Source: Ustilago trichophora
Taxonomy: Eukaryota > Basidiomycota > Ustilaginomycetes > Ustilaginales > Ustilaginaceae
Reading direction: 5' to 3'
Assembly (NCBI GenBank): GCA_900323505.1
Contig: OOIN01000001.1
Span: 124,001-188,000 of the forward strand
Length of the DNA: 64,000 nt
A program made the position numbers and the translations under genes. Of this stretch, positions 41,419 through 52,115 are shown one piece after another (the first letter of the stretch is position 1; the number at the start of each line of letters is the position of its first letter). The notes under the pieces were generated by a model. The model ran no database searches. It was not told the DNA's origin and saw only the letters and a list, made by a program, of their open reading frames with translations.

Positions 41419-42939
41419 TCAGATGTGGTATCTCCAGTCAAGACGGCGGTCTCCCAGTCGCTTACGTTCGTCGACTGTCTCCTCGGATTCTTTCTCGTGC
41501 TGGCTACTTGCCTGGACTGCGTCCCTGCGGTGGTTCTCCCTGCTCAAGAGGAACCACAGTGTCGAAGCAGCTGCAATGCCAAAGGCAAGCCAGACGATGC
41601 TCAACCCGTGACTGATGTGGAAGTTGGCATTTTTCAACCCACCCAACGACCTCCTGTACAGCTGAACACCTACGATACTGCCCATGTTTCCAAACATGAT
41701 CTGCATCGCCAATGCCGTCGCCCTCTTGGTCTGGCCCGAGACGTTCTCTGACGGCAGTGAGAGCAGCAGCGCATTCCCAGCGTACACACCTGGAGTGGTG
41801 ATGAAGATAGCCACGTATCGTCCAGCCACGGTCGGAGAGGTGATCTGAACAATGTAGCCTACGATGGAAAGCAGCGCGCAGCCGATAATGAAGATCAGCC
41901 TGCGGTTGACGACGAACGAGATGTGGGCGATCGTCATGGTGAAGATGAAGGCGAGGAAGTAAGGAGGTACGGTCAGGAGCTGTGCGTTGGCTGCGGTGTA
42001 GCCCAGGTCGGCGATGATGGTGGGCATAAAGAGCGAGATGGTGTAGAGTGCGAATGCGAAGCCGTGGAAGAGAAGGCCGTAGAGGTATACATAAGGATCG
42101 GTGAAAGCTTGCTTGACGCCATCCCAGGAGAAAGTTTCCTCGTCGAGAGAGTCTCGATCGGCTTGCATGCGGGCGGCGATGATCGACTTCTCGCGGTCGG
42201 TAAAAGAGCGCGATTTCATGGGATAGTGCGGGACGAGCCAATAGGCAAAGACTGCGACGACGATGGTCAGCAGACCTTCGATGATCAGGATCCATGACCA
42301 GCCGTTCTTTCCCCCTACTCCGCGCATATATCCAATACCAAATGCCAAAATACCACCGAAAGCACCGGAGAAGGCAGCGCCAGACAGCAAGAGAGCGACT
42401 CGGTAGTGTCGTTCTCGACGAGGGTAGAACATGCTGAACACGAAAACGCTGCCGGGGAAGAGACCACTTTCACTCAGACCCAAGAAGAAGCGAACGGCAA
42501 ACAGGCCAGCCTGATTATGAACCAGACCCTGCACCACGGAGATGATACCCCAAACGAGCGTCAAGGTGGGCAACCATACCGGTGGGGACGTCTTCTTGAG
42601 CACGAGATTTGCGGGGACTTCACCGATCACGTAGCCGACGAAGAAGAGCGTGAGGGCGGTGGAGTAGTCTCGAAGGTTGATGTCCTTGACCAGGCCGTCG
42701 AGCTTTGCATTGCCGATATTACTCCTGTCTAAGAAGGAGAGGAGGTATAGAACGAGGAGGATAGGTACGACGACGAAATCGATCTTGCGGACAAGGCGGC
42801 GTTCTTCTTGGCGTGTGTATTGGACGACGCCGTGAGAGGCAGTGTTGACGGTGACAAGGGCGGTCTGTGCTTCATGCGCTTCTGAAAGGGAAGCTTCTTT
42901 GCCCGAAGGTGGGGTGGAGGTGGGGGTGACCTCGTTCAT
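41419..42939 (-). CDS. MFS permease, anion:cation symporter (Dal5-like) family
   Basis: 506 residues from the ATG at 42939, chosen because longer in-frame starts lie upstream of, or overlap, the probable TATA box. Twelve hydrophobic segments can be counted. The N-terminus has the family start E-R-R-L-V-R-K-I-D-F-V-V-V-P-I-L, then Y-L-L-S-F-L-D-R-S-N-I-G-N-A-K, then G-Y-V-I-G-E-V-P-A-N-L-V-L-K-K and R-F-F-L-G-L-S-E-S-G-L-F-P-G, the signatures of the allantoate/nicotinate permease group. Substrates in this family are organic acid anions and vitamins; which one applies here cannot be read from the sequence. A second, different member lies at 55119-56883. Confidence 0.9.
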   Translation of the reverse strand: MNEVTPTSTPPSGKEASLSEAHEAQTALVTVNTASHGVVQYTRQEERRLVRKIDFVVVPILLVLYLLSFLDRSNIGNAKLDGLVKDINLRDYSTALTLFFVGYVIGEVPANLVLKKTSPPVWLPTLTLVWGIISVVQGLVHNQAGLFAVRFFLGLSESGLFPGSVFVFSMFYPRRERHYRVALLLSGAAFSGAFGGILAFGIGYMRGVGGKNGWSWILIIEGLLTIVVAVFAYWLVPHYPMKSRSFTDREKSIIAARMQADRDSLDEETFSWDGVKQAFTDPYVYLYGLLFHGFAFALYTISLFMPTIIADLGYTAANAQLLTVPPYFLAFIFTMTIAHISFVVNRRLIFIIGCALLSIVGYIVQITSPTVAGRYVAIFITTPGVYAGNALLLSLPSENVSGQTKRATALAMQIMFGNMGSIVGVQLYRRSLGGLKNANFHISHGLSIVWLAFGIAAASTLWFLLSRENHRRDAVQASSQHEKESEETVDERKRLGDRRLDWRYHI

Positions 42940-43007
42940 GGCTGACGAGAGAAGGGGATGAATGAAGGTGGGCATAAACGTAAAGTGAGACTTTTGGGCA
43001 AGCTTGA

Positions 43008-43013
43008 TATATA
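43008..43013 (-). promoter_or_regulatory. TATA box of the ACS permease gene
   Basis: TATATA about 70 bases upstream of the ATG at 42939, reading on the minus strand. Confidence 0.5.
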
Positions 43014-44853
43014 GCAAGTCTGTTCTCAATCAGCGATGCCTTGCGTCTTAGGCTCAGGCCGTTTCACACGACGAGACCCCGAACAGTCCTCGTGGACATT
43101 GATGGGATGAGGTGATTGCACGATACTTCTGCGTTAGTCAGGGCAGTAGAACCCACTTGCATTGCCGAATCTGCCTCGTGGTCGAACGGCCCGAACCCAA
43201 TGTAGCAAGTGTGCAGACAATACGGGCATAGTGGATCAGACAGATTGATTCTGACTGATTGGTAGCCGTTGTGAGCTTCAGAGCAAAGCCGGAACGGGAG
43301 GTGGAGGACTCCGCATCCTGTTGCATGGTCGCCATCGCCATCTGAGCAGTAGAACACAGTTGCAGCTCACTTCATCAGCAATCAATGCAAACCGGCGTAG
43401 ATTGACAGCAGGCCGTTAGCTACCAAACACCGGAACCGGTGGCTCGGAGCTTGGAAATCATGAGGAGATTGGTGTCAAGGCGTATCTTTGGCCCACCTTT
43501 TGGGAACGATCACGCAAGGAATGACTGACGACGGATAGGTGACAGCCGAGAGGTCTCTGATAGCTCTCACTCTGCGTGTGTGTATCATGAAGGCGGAGGG
43601 TTGCGTGCTTCGCTTGACATGAGCTTCTTTGGACCAAAAGCAAGAGTTGTGGAGAAGGGCACTGATGGACAGTTGCCCACCATTTGTACGTATCAGCACG
43701 CCATTCTCGGTAGCTGCAAGCGAGAGAAGCTTTGGGATAGTGAAGCCTCTTGACCCGATCTCGATCTGAATCTTACACGTCGAAAGGATTTTTGGTTCCA
43801 GGTTAGGTCGTGTATAGCTTAACAGTGTAAGACTAAAAAATGCAACAGGTCGGCTGTCTGAGCAGTGACGCTGCGAGCCTCGCTTAGGCGCCAAGCCAAA
43901 GCAGCTGTGTTTCAACGACCATGCTGGACTTCCCCCGCACTTTTGATCGTTTGTGACGTCTCAGTAGATTCAAGAGACTTTCTTGGTTTGGGAAGCCTTG
44001 AACGGAAGCCTTGCATTCAAATATCATCGACGAAAAGCATGCCGCAATGTCAGCCTCGATGACGGGACATCCTCGGTAGGATTGAACTTTTATCGATGGT
44101 GAGAAGGCCTTGCTTACAGTACAGTACTGTACGCGGTCGAGAGAGAACAAGACCCTACTTGCATAAGACTGCCTTGAGCACACTGCCGCCCAAAAAATAG
44201 AGGCAGAAGCAAGAGAGTTGGGAGTCTAGATGTGGCACTCTCACACCAAAGAGGGCAGCCAAGCGAAGCGAGCGAATAGAAAATTGCTCCGCGGCCAAAC
44301 AGGAGCGGCCCAAGATGGATTTTCAGAAAAGGGCAGTCAAGCCAAGTTCGGATTTTGACTGGCTATGGGCCGATTTGGGAAATGCAAATATTTATTTCCC
44401 TTTCAGCTGAGGAAAAAAAAGCAGGGTCCCATTTTTTGAACGCTAGGACCCGACATGCCGACCAATGCCGTCTGAGCACTGCAGCTGTGTTTTGGCAACC
44501 CCAATCGACCACGTTTTGGCTAAACGTATTCTTTGCTGGAAAAGGCCGGGCTGCACTCTCGCGTAAAAAGCTCTGATGCTGTGTTGTTATCAATCAGGCT
44601 TCATGGCCAACGTTATGACAAAATTGACCGCCTCGCCTCGGCAGCTGATTCCCGCCGTGTGACTCTGAGTCTATTTTTTTTTTCGCTGTTTTCCTCAGCT
44701 TGTGGCAAAAGATCCTTATCAGCGGCGGTTCGCCACCGCCGCGCTTTTGCCCAAGGCTTAGGCTGAGGCTTGAGCTCTTTTTTTACCTTTTCTCACGCTC
44801 TGGACTTTTTCCCCCGCAGAGCTGAGTAGAGTTAGGACTCGCAAACGTGTACG

Positions 44854-44874
44854 AGTGTGTGTGTGTGTGTGTGT
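44854..44874 (+). repeat. (GT)10 microsatellite
   Basis: About ten GT units in the intergenic region. Confidence 0.85.
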
Positions 44875-45309
44875 ATGCTTGTACAACCCTGTGTGCATAC
44901 CAGCACTTTTGGGATTGCCGGTCCGCGCGCTTCTCATCGATTGCTGCTCTCCCACGCATGCCTCTCTCTCTCTCTCTTCTCTAAACCGACTTCATGGATT
45001 GACCTCCTCCCCGCATCTCTTGCTAGAGAATGCCAATCTCCCACCGCCTCGTACTCTTCTACAGCTTAGCTTAGCTCTACGTTCTCCATCTTTCGCATTG
45101 ATCTTCACCACCATCCATTTGCACCTTCCTGCATCCACAACACATCTCGTAGCATCTCGACAAGCGTTCATTGCGCCTCTTTGCTGTCCTCTTTGCTGCA
45201 TTGCCGATTGACTAGATCACCGGCGATCACGACTGCATACCTCGACTAGCATCGTTCACTCGAGCATCTTCACCGTCCAACTCAGCCAGTCAGGCCACTC
45301 AGACCAGCG

Positions 45310-46368
45310 ATGATTGACGTCGCCTCCAATGGAATAGTTGCCGAGCGTCCAGCACCGATGCACCGCACCGTTTCCTCCACTTCGACTGCACCGACCAGCG
45401 CTGGCTCTTCGCCATCCATGGCTGCATCTGCGCTAGCCTCCGATATGGGCACTGACGCCATGGATGAAGAGATCGTCTCGATGCCTGCTACGCCGCCCGA
45501 TGTTGCCGACATGGCACGCGTTCATGTCGTTCAAGATGCCGCCAATGCTTCTGGTGCCGCTTCAATCAACACTGCTCATCCTATCAAGAAGCCCGAGCTC
45601 TTCCTCTCCGTCACACGTGCCAACCGTCCAAAGCTCGTGCTCTCTCCTATCGACAAGGTGCGATTTTCGGAGCACATCGAGGAGAGCAAGAAGAAGTTCG
45701 CCAACGACACGGCCTATCTGCCCAAGTCGACCAACATGGGTCTCAGCGACGTCGATGCCGCCGCGCTGCTCTCGGTAAATCCTTTCAACTTTGCGCGCCC
45801 CAACGCTCTCGGCTGGGAAGACGACGACGTTGACGTTGACCATGGACGTGCACGCGCAGCAGCCAAGCCAGGCAAGACGGTCTTCATGAATGCATTTCCT
45901 TGCATCTTTGTCTCGAACCTTACCAACTCCGTTGCCTTTTACCAGAAGCTCATTGGCTTTTCGCCGGTTGGAAAGCCTGCCAGTCACCAGGCCGTGATGC
46001 GACGAGGTCCTGCCGCTCGTCCACCGCGATCCTCGCACCAACAGTACTCCGCCATCCCATCGGCAGCAGAGGAGCAAGGCGTGCGAATCGTGCTTCGCTA
46101 TCTTCCTGCCGAGTGGGGCGAGCTCAAGGGTGATGGCACTGGCCCGCCTCAGCTTCTCATCGTCGTTAGCAACGTCGACGAACTCTTCCAGGAGATCGTT
46201 GCCAAGCAGCAGCAGTTCAAACCCAACAGTCTCGAGTACTTCCCCGAAGTTTTCCTCGGCAAGGCTAAAGTGCTTGGCAAGCCGCAGAACAAGCCTTGGG
46301 GCACGCGCGAGTTGCATGTCCTCGACCCAGACGCCAACAAGATCGTATTTTACCACGAGCTCAACTGA
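45310..46368 (+). CDS. glyoxalase/VOC-superfamily domain protein
   Basis: A 352-residue intronless gene. The first ~185 residues have no domain I know: Ser/Ala-rich, then L-F-L-S-V-T-R-A-N-R-P and D-K-V-R-F-S-E-H-I-E-E-S. The last ~160 residues are a vicinal-oxygen-chelate fold: F-P-C-I-F-V-S-N-L-T-N-S-V-A-F-Y-Q-K-L-I-G-F at its start, a variable loop, L-L-I-V-V-S-N-V-D-E-L-F, and the end W-G-T-R-E-L-H-V-L-D-P-D-A-N-K-I-V-F-Y. The C-terminal E-L-H-V-x-D-P block is the usual metal-ligand strand. Which of the VOC activities (isomerase, dioxygenase, thiol transferase or binding protein) it has cannot be told. Confidence 0.8.
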   Translation: MIDVASNGIVAERPAPMHRTVSSTSTAPTSAGSSPSMAASALASDMGTDAMDEEIVSMPATPPDVADMARVHVVQDAANASGAASINTAHPIKKPELFLSVTRANRPKLVLSPIDKVRFSEHIEESKKKFANDTAYLPKSTNMGLSDVDAAALLSVNPFNFARPNALGWEDDDVDVDHGRARAAAKPGKTVFMNAFPCIFVSNLTNSVAFYQKLIGFSPVGKPASHQAVMRRGPAARPPRSSHQQYSAIPSAAEEQGVRIVLRYLPAEWGELKGDGTGPPQLLIVVSNVDELFQEIVAKQQQFKPNSLEYFPEVFLGKAKVLGKPQNKPWGTRELHVLDPDANKIVFYHELN

Positions 46369-46661
46369 GCACTCCAACTACCATTGCTGTTCGCATTGAT
46401 ATACCCTCTCTTTCTCTCATGTTGCGGTTCATCTAGACCGTTCGCTTGTACTACTACTACTACCACCACCTCTCGCTTCTTTGCTGTCTCTTCTTTTATC
46501 GTGTCGTTGCAACTTTTTGTACTTGTATCGTTCTGTAACAGTAGCTCATCCATTGGTTTGGTTTCGAAATCATACACCACCCCCACTCTGGTCTCGCTTC
46601 TCAGCTCGTTCATGTGTGTGATTTTTCATGTTGCGATTGCGATGCGATCGTGTAGGCGTGA

Positions 46662-48408
46662 TTAGTACTCGGGTGGCGCCTCTCCAGCGGTGCTTGCAGT
46701 CTCGGCGTACTGTCTAGATCCCATCTCTGTGAGACGCGAGATGACACGGGCAAAGGCGAAGAGCTCTTCGTCACCGGTAAAGATGGGCGAACCTCCAATG
46801 TCGTCCATCGTCAGACCCTGAATCGAATCAAACACACAACATCGACGTGTCAGTTTTCTTCTGCTCTTGAACAATCCCTCTACATCGGGAAAAAGGTTTG
46901 AAACTTACCAAGTCATCCATCAGCGCACGCATCTGATCCGCCGTAGGTTTAGCCTTGCCCGCATCGCCACTGAAGATCTGCAGGATGGGCACCTCGCTAC
47001 TGGCCAACAGCTTCGTCTTGCTCTCGTACGCCGCATCGATAAATGTGATGAATCTCCTCGCCAGATCTCTCTGATTCAAGCCCATCTTGGGTACAGCGTC
47101 GACAAAGATGGTGGTGAAGTTGTTGCAAATCTCGATGTAGTCTGCTGCCGATCGTGGCCGACCGCAGAGTTCGTCAAATGTGAATCGAGCTACCTTTTGC
47201 GTCGATTGGGGGACGTGCAAGGTTCGACCCCAGATCTTGAGCGGTCGATTTTCGACGACGGGATCGTGAGGGTTGGTCGAAGTCATGGCTTCAAAGAGCT
47301 TGTCAAATTCTCGCGTGTTGGCGTCGTCGAGGGGGGAGAAATAGACTTTGGAGAGGGCTCGTGGCACTTTTCGATAGTCTGTGCCCGAGTTGAGGTCGGT
47401 GACGGAGAATTGAGATTTGAGAAGGTCGATGCAAGGAAGGAAACTTTGTCGTTGAATACCGTTCTTGTACAGCTCGTCGGGATGACGGTTGGAAGTCATG
47501 ACCATAACAACGCCGTATGCGAGCATGCGTTCGAGGAGGCCACGGAGAATCATGGCATCGGCGATATCGGTGACTTGGAACTCGTCAAAGCATAGAACCG
47601 AGTGGTTGCGGGCCATCTCTCGAGCCACAGCTTCAATCGCATCGCTCTCCTCCCCTGCCGATGCACCTGAGGAGGAGGACGCAGATGCAGAAGAAGAAGA
47701 AGAGGACGAGGAAGAAGCGGAGGACGACATCATCATGACGATACCAGACGGCTTGTGCGTCTTGGACTTGTAGAAATGCGCCCGTTTATGAGCCTCGATC
47801 ATGAATTGGTGAAAGTGGATCCTTCGCTTCGCCGTGATGTTGCTTGGCAAAGTATCGTAGAAGAGATCCATGAGCATGCTCTTTCCCGTTCCAACGTCTC
47901 CATACAGGTAGAGTCCCTTGGGGATATCTTCCGAGATGGGTGGGATCTCCTGCGCATTGGACTTGTTTCCGAACGGCAGCCAGGAGAACAACCCTTTCGA
48001 AGCTTGCAAATGCTCTTCTGGATCCGGCACCTCGGACTGTTTATATCCCTTCAGACGGTCATGCAGACCTTGAAGCGTTTTGACGATAGTCCGCTGGTGA
48101 GCGTCATCTCGCAGGACGCCGGTCGCGACCAGCTCCTCATAGCGTTCGGTTGGGGTGGAAGCCTTGGTTTTCCCGCTCTTGGCGGCAGAGCTGGATGAAG
48201 CTGAGCCGGAGATGTGGCGCCGCGCAAGGGTAAATGAAGGTTTGAGCGATGATGGTGATGAAGATGCGATAGATGAATGCGGACGGCGCGCCATTTGGCG
48301 GGGGATGAAAGGTCTGGCGAGCGCCAGGCGGCGACCTCCTATGTGGCGTGCTGGAAGGATCAGTTGCGATGGCTGAAGCGCCCGCATAGTGCGAGGTAGA
48401 GTACTCAT
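46662..48408 (-). CDS. AFG1: AFG1-family mitochondrial AAA ATPase
   Basis: Two exons, 46909-48408 and 46662-46817, joined in phase 0 (donor GTAAGT, acceptor TTCAG), give 551 residues. AFG1/LACE1 is a mitochondrial inner-membrane ATPase linked to turnover of respiratory-chain subunits. The N-terminus is Arg/Ser-rich without acids, a typical presequence. Walker A is G-D-V-G-T-G-K-S, followed by M-D-L-F-Y. Walker B is V-L-C-F-D-E-F-Q-V-T-D-I-A-D-A-M-I-L, and sensor-type M-T-S-N-R-H-P-D-E-L-Y follows, all as in the family. Between Walker A and B sits a lineage insertion of about 35 Ser/Ala residues. The short last exon supplies the usual C-terminus (D-E-E-L-F-A-F-A-R-V-I-S-R-L-T-E-M), so the intron is needed. 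Confidence 0.93.
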
Positions 48409-49450
48409 CGTGTCTATGTTGGCCAGATGAAGGAGCTCTATGTGGATGTTGGGAGGGTTGTGGATGATGATGGGAAGAAAAGGTGGGATGGCGGTGTGAG
48501 CGAGTCAAACCAACACACAGATACACAGACACCTTAAAATCGCCCGTGCGGAAATAGGACTCGGACTCGGTCGCTGCTTCCACGGCCCGTCCGCATTCTT
48601 CCGCTTCTTCCGACCCAGCGGTACCATGTGTTGTACAGAGCGTTCTTTACCCCGCACTTGTCCTCCCTCTCTCATTACGAATCAAGGAGGCTCTATTGGC
48701 CACCACTCTCCAAGAGTTGCCATCCAACTCCAGCACGGAAACGGAGCGCAGAAGAAACGAACGAGGCTGATAGGGTTGTGCTTCATCGAATAACACGCCT
48801 CTTCAAAGGCGAGGGGAAGAGTGAATCATCTTTCCGAGCCGCCTTTCCGATGGTCGCTCGAACTGCCCGATGGATCGGTGATTTTTTTGTCCAACTTGAA
48901 ATTCATCGTGTTCCTGAAGAGATACGCGAGATTTCGCGATGAACACCGTTGTATGATGCGACCTTTCTGTTTTTTGCAAAGCCGAGGGAGCGCCAGAAAA
49001 CGAGGGTGAGAGGTGAGAGAACTCGGTTGTAGAGGCGGTCAGGAGAAAAGAGAAAGGAGAGCCTCACGAGAGCAGGAAAGTGACAGGCGATACAGTACGA
49101 GTGGAGTCTGAAATCTGGCCATGCAACGTTCTAAATTTGGCTTTTGGATCGACGATGCTGCTGCTCGATACTGTACACGAAGTGGGGAGTGGAAGAGAGA
49201 GCGCATTCACATTGTTTCATCTACTTTTTCTGCTTGCCGTTCCGCTGCTTCCTTTCGTGACGCACATTGTTTCTTTCTCCGATACAATACGCATCCATCC
49301 ATCGATTCATTCATCAGGAGTTGTGGTAGTTGTTGGCTTTCACCTTCACTCAACCATCCAACCCTACCAACTACCATCTCTTTCGATCCAGGACGGGATC
49401 GCATGGATCCATAGAGCAACGAATCGACGCTCAAGAGTGCTCCTTTCAAG
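48409..49450. other. intergenic between divergent AFG1 and Golgi membrane protein genes
   Basis: Divergent promoters. The right 200 bases, CT-rich with CCATC repeats, look like the leader of the next gene. No gene is recognised. Confidence 0.5.
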
Positions 49451-51385
49451 ATGAGCGTCTCGCCTTTCCCACCAGGTCAAGGGCGTCCTTTTGCTGCCGA
49501 GCCAGAGATGCATCAGACGCCCTACGCTGCTGCTCCTGCTGTTTCGTTTAGCGGCCACAATGCTCCCTCTTCCGCCCACCATACGCCCACTCGAAGCGGG
49601 GATGAACCGTTCTCCTCAGCGGCCGCATATAGGAGCACGGTTTCACCCGTCACTTCACCTCCGCCTCGTACGACTTCGTCCATCTCGCATACCACGCCGA
49701 GCCATGGCAACTACGAGCGGGCTTCTCCAATGAAGAGTCCCCCTCCTGCGTCTTCGCTCGCGATTCAGGAACCTTCGGCTTCATCCTCGCCCTCCCCAGC
49801 GCCGAATGGAGCAGCACCATCCATGACGACAACGACCGCCGCTGGCGGCCACGACGGTCGCTCCGCAAGATCCTACAGCAAGCGTGATGGCACCGCATCC
49901 ATCTCCAAATCTGCTCGCAGCAGTGCGACTTCTTGGCTCTACGGTAGCCCGGATTCGTTCATCCGCATTCCCTCCCGTAACGCGTTGGCATACATCCTCG
50001 TTAGCACCGTCGAAGCGATCATCGTCATCACCCTCGTCGGCTTCATCTTTGGCCGCATCGTCGCGGAAGTCGACAACTTCACGCAGAACCTCAAGACGGT
50101 CTCTGTCTACCTAGCCGTGTTTGTGTTCGGATGCGTCTTCCAGGTGCTCATGGCTTGGGATGCCGTGCGGCTCAAGAATACCATGCAACTGATCGGCGTG
50201 TTGATCTTCAACATTGCCCTTACCATCACGGCCGCGATCGAGATAAGGCAGGTCAGGGATGCGCTCAACGCCCAGGACCAGATCGCGGGAGGCATTCCTT
50301 GTCCCGATAATCCGGATCAGCTGTGCCGTGCTCGAGCGCTTTTCCCCTCGGTCGAGAGGTATCTGATCGTGGTCACGGCGGTCTGCTTCGTCGCCGAGAT
50401 TCTGATGGCGTGGCTCAGCTTCAGGCTGTGGAAGGAATTCGGTTGGGTCATCTACCAAAAGATCGGTGCCGATCTCAAGGTGCGCAACATGTTCTTCTGG
50501 TATCAACTCTTTATCGTCTTCCTCAAGTTTGCTTTCTTCTTTGGCGTCGGATTTACGGTCATCTACCTGATCCTGGTGGCCGAGACTACAGATTGGGAGT
50601 ACGGTGTCACCATCGCTGCAGTGCCCATTGCTGTGGTTTCACTGTTTGCTGCTGGATTCGCGGTCAGAAGGGAATGGTCGAGCTTGATGGTCCTTTCGCT
50701 ATTCCTCATGATCGCTGGGTTGGTATACTTTGCATACAAGCTGACGCAGGTGTGGCTGCCCGCGACGAGGGATCAGTATACCTACGTGCATACCACCATC
50801 ACCTTCATCTCGGGTTTCGCCATCCTCTCGCTAGGATTGACGCTGATCAACGGCTTTATCTGCCTGTTGAACTTCCACAAGGGTCTCAAACCGGCCCACG
50901 ACGCTATTGGCACTTTTGGCGGTGTCCATCGCCATCGTCCACGTGGAGAGACGGAGGGGAATACGGTGGATTTGGAACCTAATGCTGAACCGAAGGATCA
51001 GGAGGATGCGTACCTTGCCCAAGCGCATCGTGGTAGCGTAGTTGACCCAAGGAGAGGTAGCGCTGCAGGGATATACAGTCCCGTATATGCCAATGGAGGA
51101 GCGGAAATGGCCAACGGAAACGCCATGGTGGATAGAAGAGCATCCGCACAGGCATACGGTGTGCCATCAACAGCTGCAACACTAGGCAATGCTCCCGTAC
51201 ACGCCCCTCAGCCAGTCCCCGCCGCTCTTCAGCCCAGCGGATTCCTCGGCTCCCCCCAATCCCAACAGCAGGTCCATCACCAGCAACCGCACCAACACGC
51301 ACAACTTCAACCTCCTCCTCCAACACAGGCTTATCTAGATGCTCACCAGCCAAGACCTTCGCCCTCGAGAATCTCGCTCGATTAA
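49451..51385 (+). CDS. UPF0658 Golgi apparatus membrane protein
   Basis: A 644-residue intronless gene. Residues 1-170 are Ser/Pro-rich and disordered. At about residue 178 the conserved region starts with R-I-P-S-R-N-A-L-A-Y-I-L-V-S-T-V-E-A, then seven or eight membrane spans to about residue 475. Family-like blocks are F-G-C-V-F-Q-V-L-M-A-W-D-A-V-R-L-K-N-T-M-Q, F-G-W-V-I-Y-Q-K-I-G-A-D and R-D-Q-Y-T-Y-V-H-T-T-I-T. After the last span comes L-L-N-F-H-K-G-L-K and a long Gln/His/Pro-rich cytosolic tail. S. pombe members (C1952.10c type) localise to the Golgi. The molecular function is unknown. Confidence 0.85.
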   Translation: MSVSPFPPGQGRPFAAEPEMHQTPYAAAPAVSFSGHNAPSSAHHTPTRSGDEPFSSAAAYRSTVSPVTSPPPRTTSSISHTTPSHGNYERASPMKSPPPASSLAIQEPSASSSPSPAPNGAAPSMTTTTAAGGHDGRSARSYSKRDGTASISKSARSSATSWLYGSPDSFIRIPSRNALAYILVSTVEAIIVITLVGFIFGRIVAEVDNFTQNLKTVSVYLAVFVFGCVFQVLMAWDAVRLKNTMQLIGVLIFNIALTITAAIEIRQVRDALNAQDQIAGGIPCPDNPDQLCRARALFPSVERYLIVVTAVCFVAEILMAWLSFRLWKEFGWVIYQKIGADLKVRNMFFWYQLFIVFLKFAFFFGVGFTVIYLILVAETTDWEYGVTIAAVPIAVVSLFAAGFAVRREWSSLMVLSLFLMIAGLVYFAYKLTQVWLPATRDQYTYVHTTITFISGFAILSLGLTLINGFICLLNFHKGLKPAHDAIGTFGGVHRHRPRGETEGNTVDLEPNAEPKDQEDAYLAQAHRGSVVDPRRGSAAGIYSPVYANGGAEMANGNAMVDRRASAQAYGVPSTAATLGNAPVHAPQPVPAALQPSGFLGSPQSQQQVHHQQPHQHAQLQPPPPTQAYLDAHQPRPSPSRISLD

Positions 51386-52115
51386 AGAAAAAATGTCGCA
51401 CACGACTTTGCTCCCGTCTTTTATACCCTTTCCCTTTTGATAATGCCTTGACACTTGACGATTGATTTGCTAGTTTTACGCTTGCTCGTTATTGTCACGA
51501 AATCACGATAATGACATGCGCTGTATTGACACTTCGATTGGCTTGTGTGTGAATAATGCGTGTAGGCTTTCGGAAGAAACCGAACAGCCCCGAAAACAGT
51601 CGTCACAGTGTTTTTAGCATCTCACACTATGCCGTTCGGCCAAAACAAACCGTTTCCCGCTTTTGCACATTTGCTTGCACTCAATCGCCAGCGCTTCCAA
51701 AAGAATCGCTCACATAGCGAACCACAGCCCTGATCAATCTTGTGTTCGGACAAGGTGTGTACGCGAGCCAATGTATTAGACGAAAGCCAAAAACAGAGAA
51801 AAAGTAAAAGTGAAGACCTTTAAATAATGAAAAGATGCGAGCATGCGATGATGAAGAGACCAAAATATGCAGTGAGGCGTGTCTATGGAATGCTTCAAGA
51901 TGTGTGTATGTGTACGGTGACCGGGAAGAGAAAAGAAAAAAAAGGGATATGCGAAGAAGGAAAGAAAGGTCCATATGTGCGAGAAGAAAAATAAATGTAG
52001 TTGAGGTTGAGACGGTGCAATGTGTCGACTCGAGAATCTGATGCAAGAGATGAGAACGGGTGACCCTTGACGAGAGAGAGTTTAAGGAGCAGATGCAAAG
52101 CAAGCAAGAGGGTTA
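51386..52115. other. intergenic, convergent gap
   Basis: 3' flanks of the Golgi membrane protein and phosphodiesterase genes. No gene is recognised. Confidence 0.5.

Larger units (their letters stand above)
42940..45309. other. long intergenic region
   Basis: About 2.4 kb with no recognised gene. Contains a (GT)n microsatellite at 44854-44874. The right 300 bases, CT-rich, are probably the leader of the VOC gene. Confidence 0.4.
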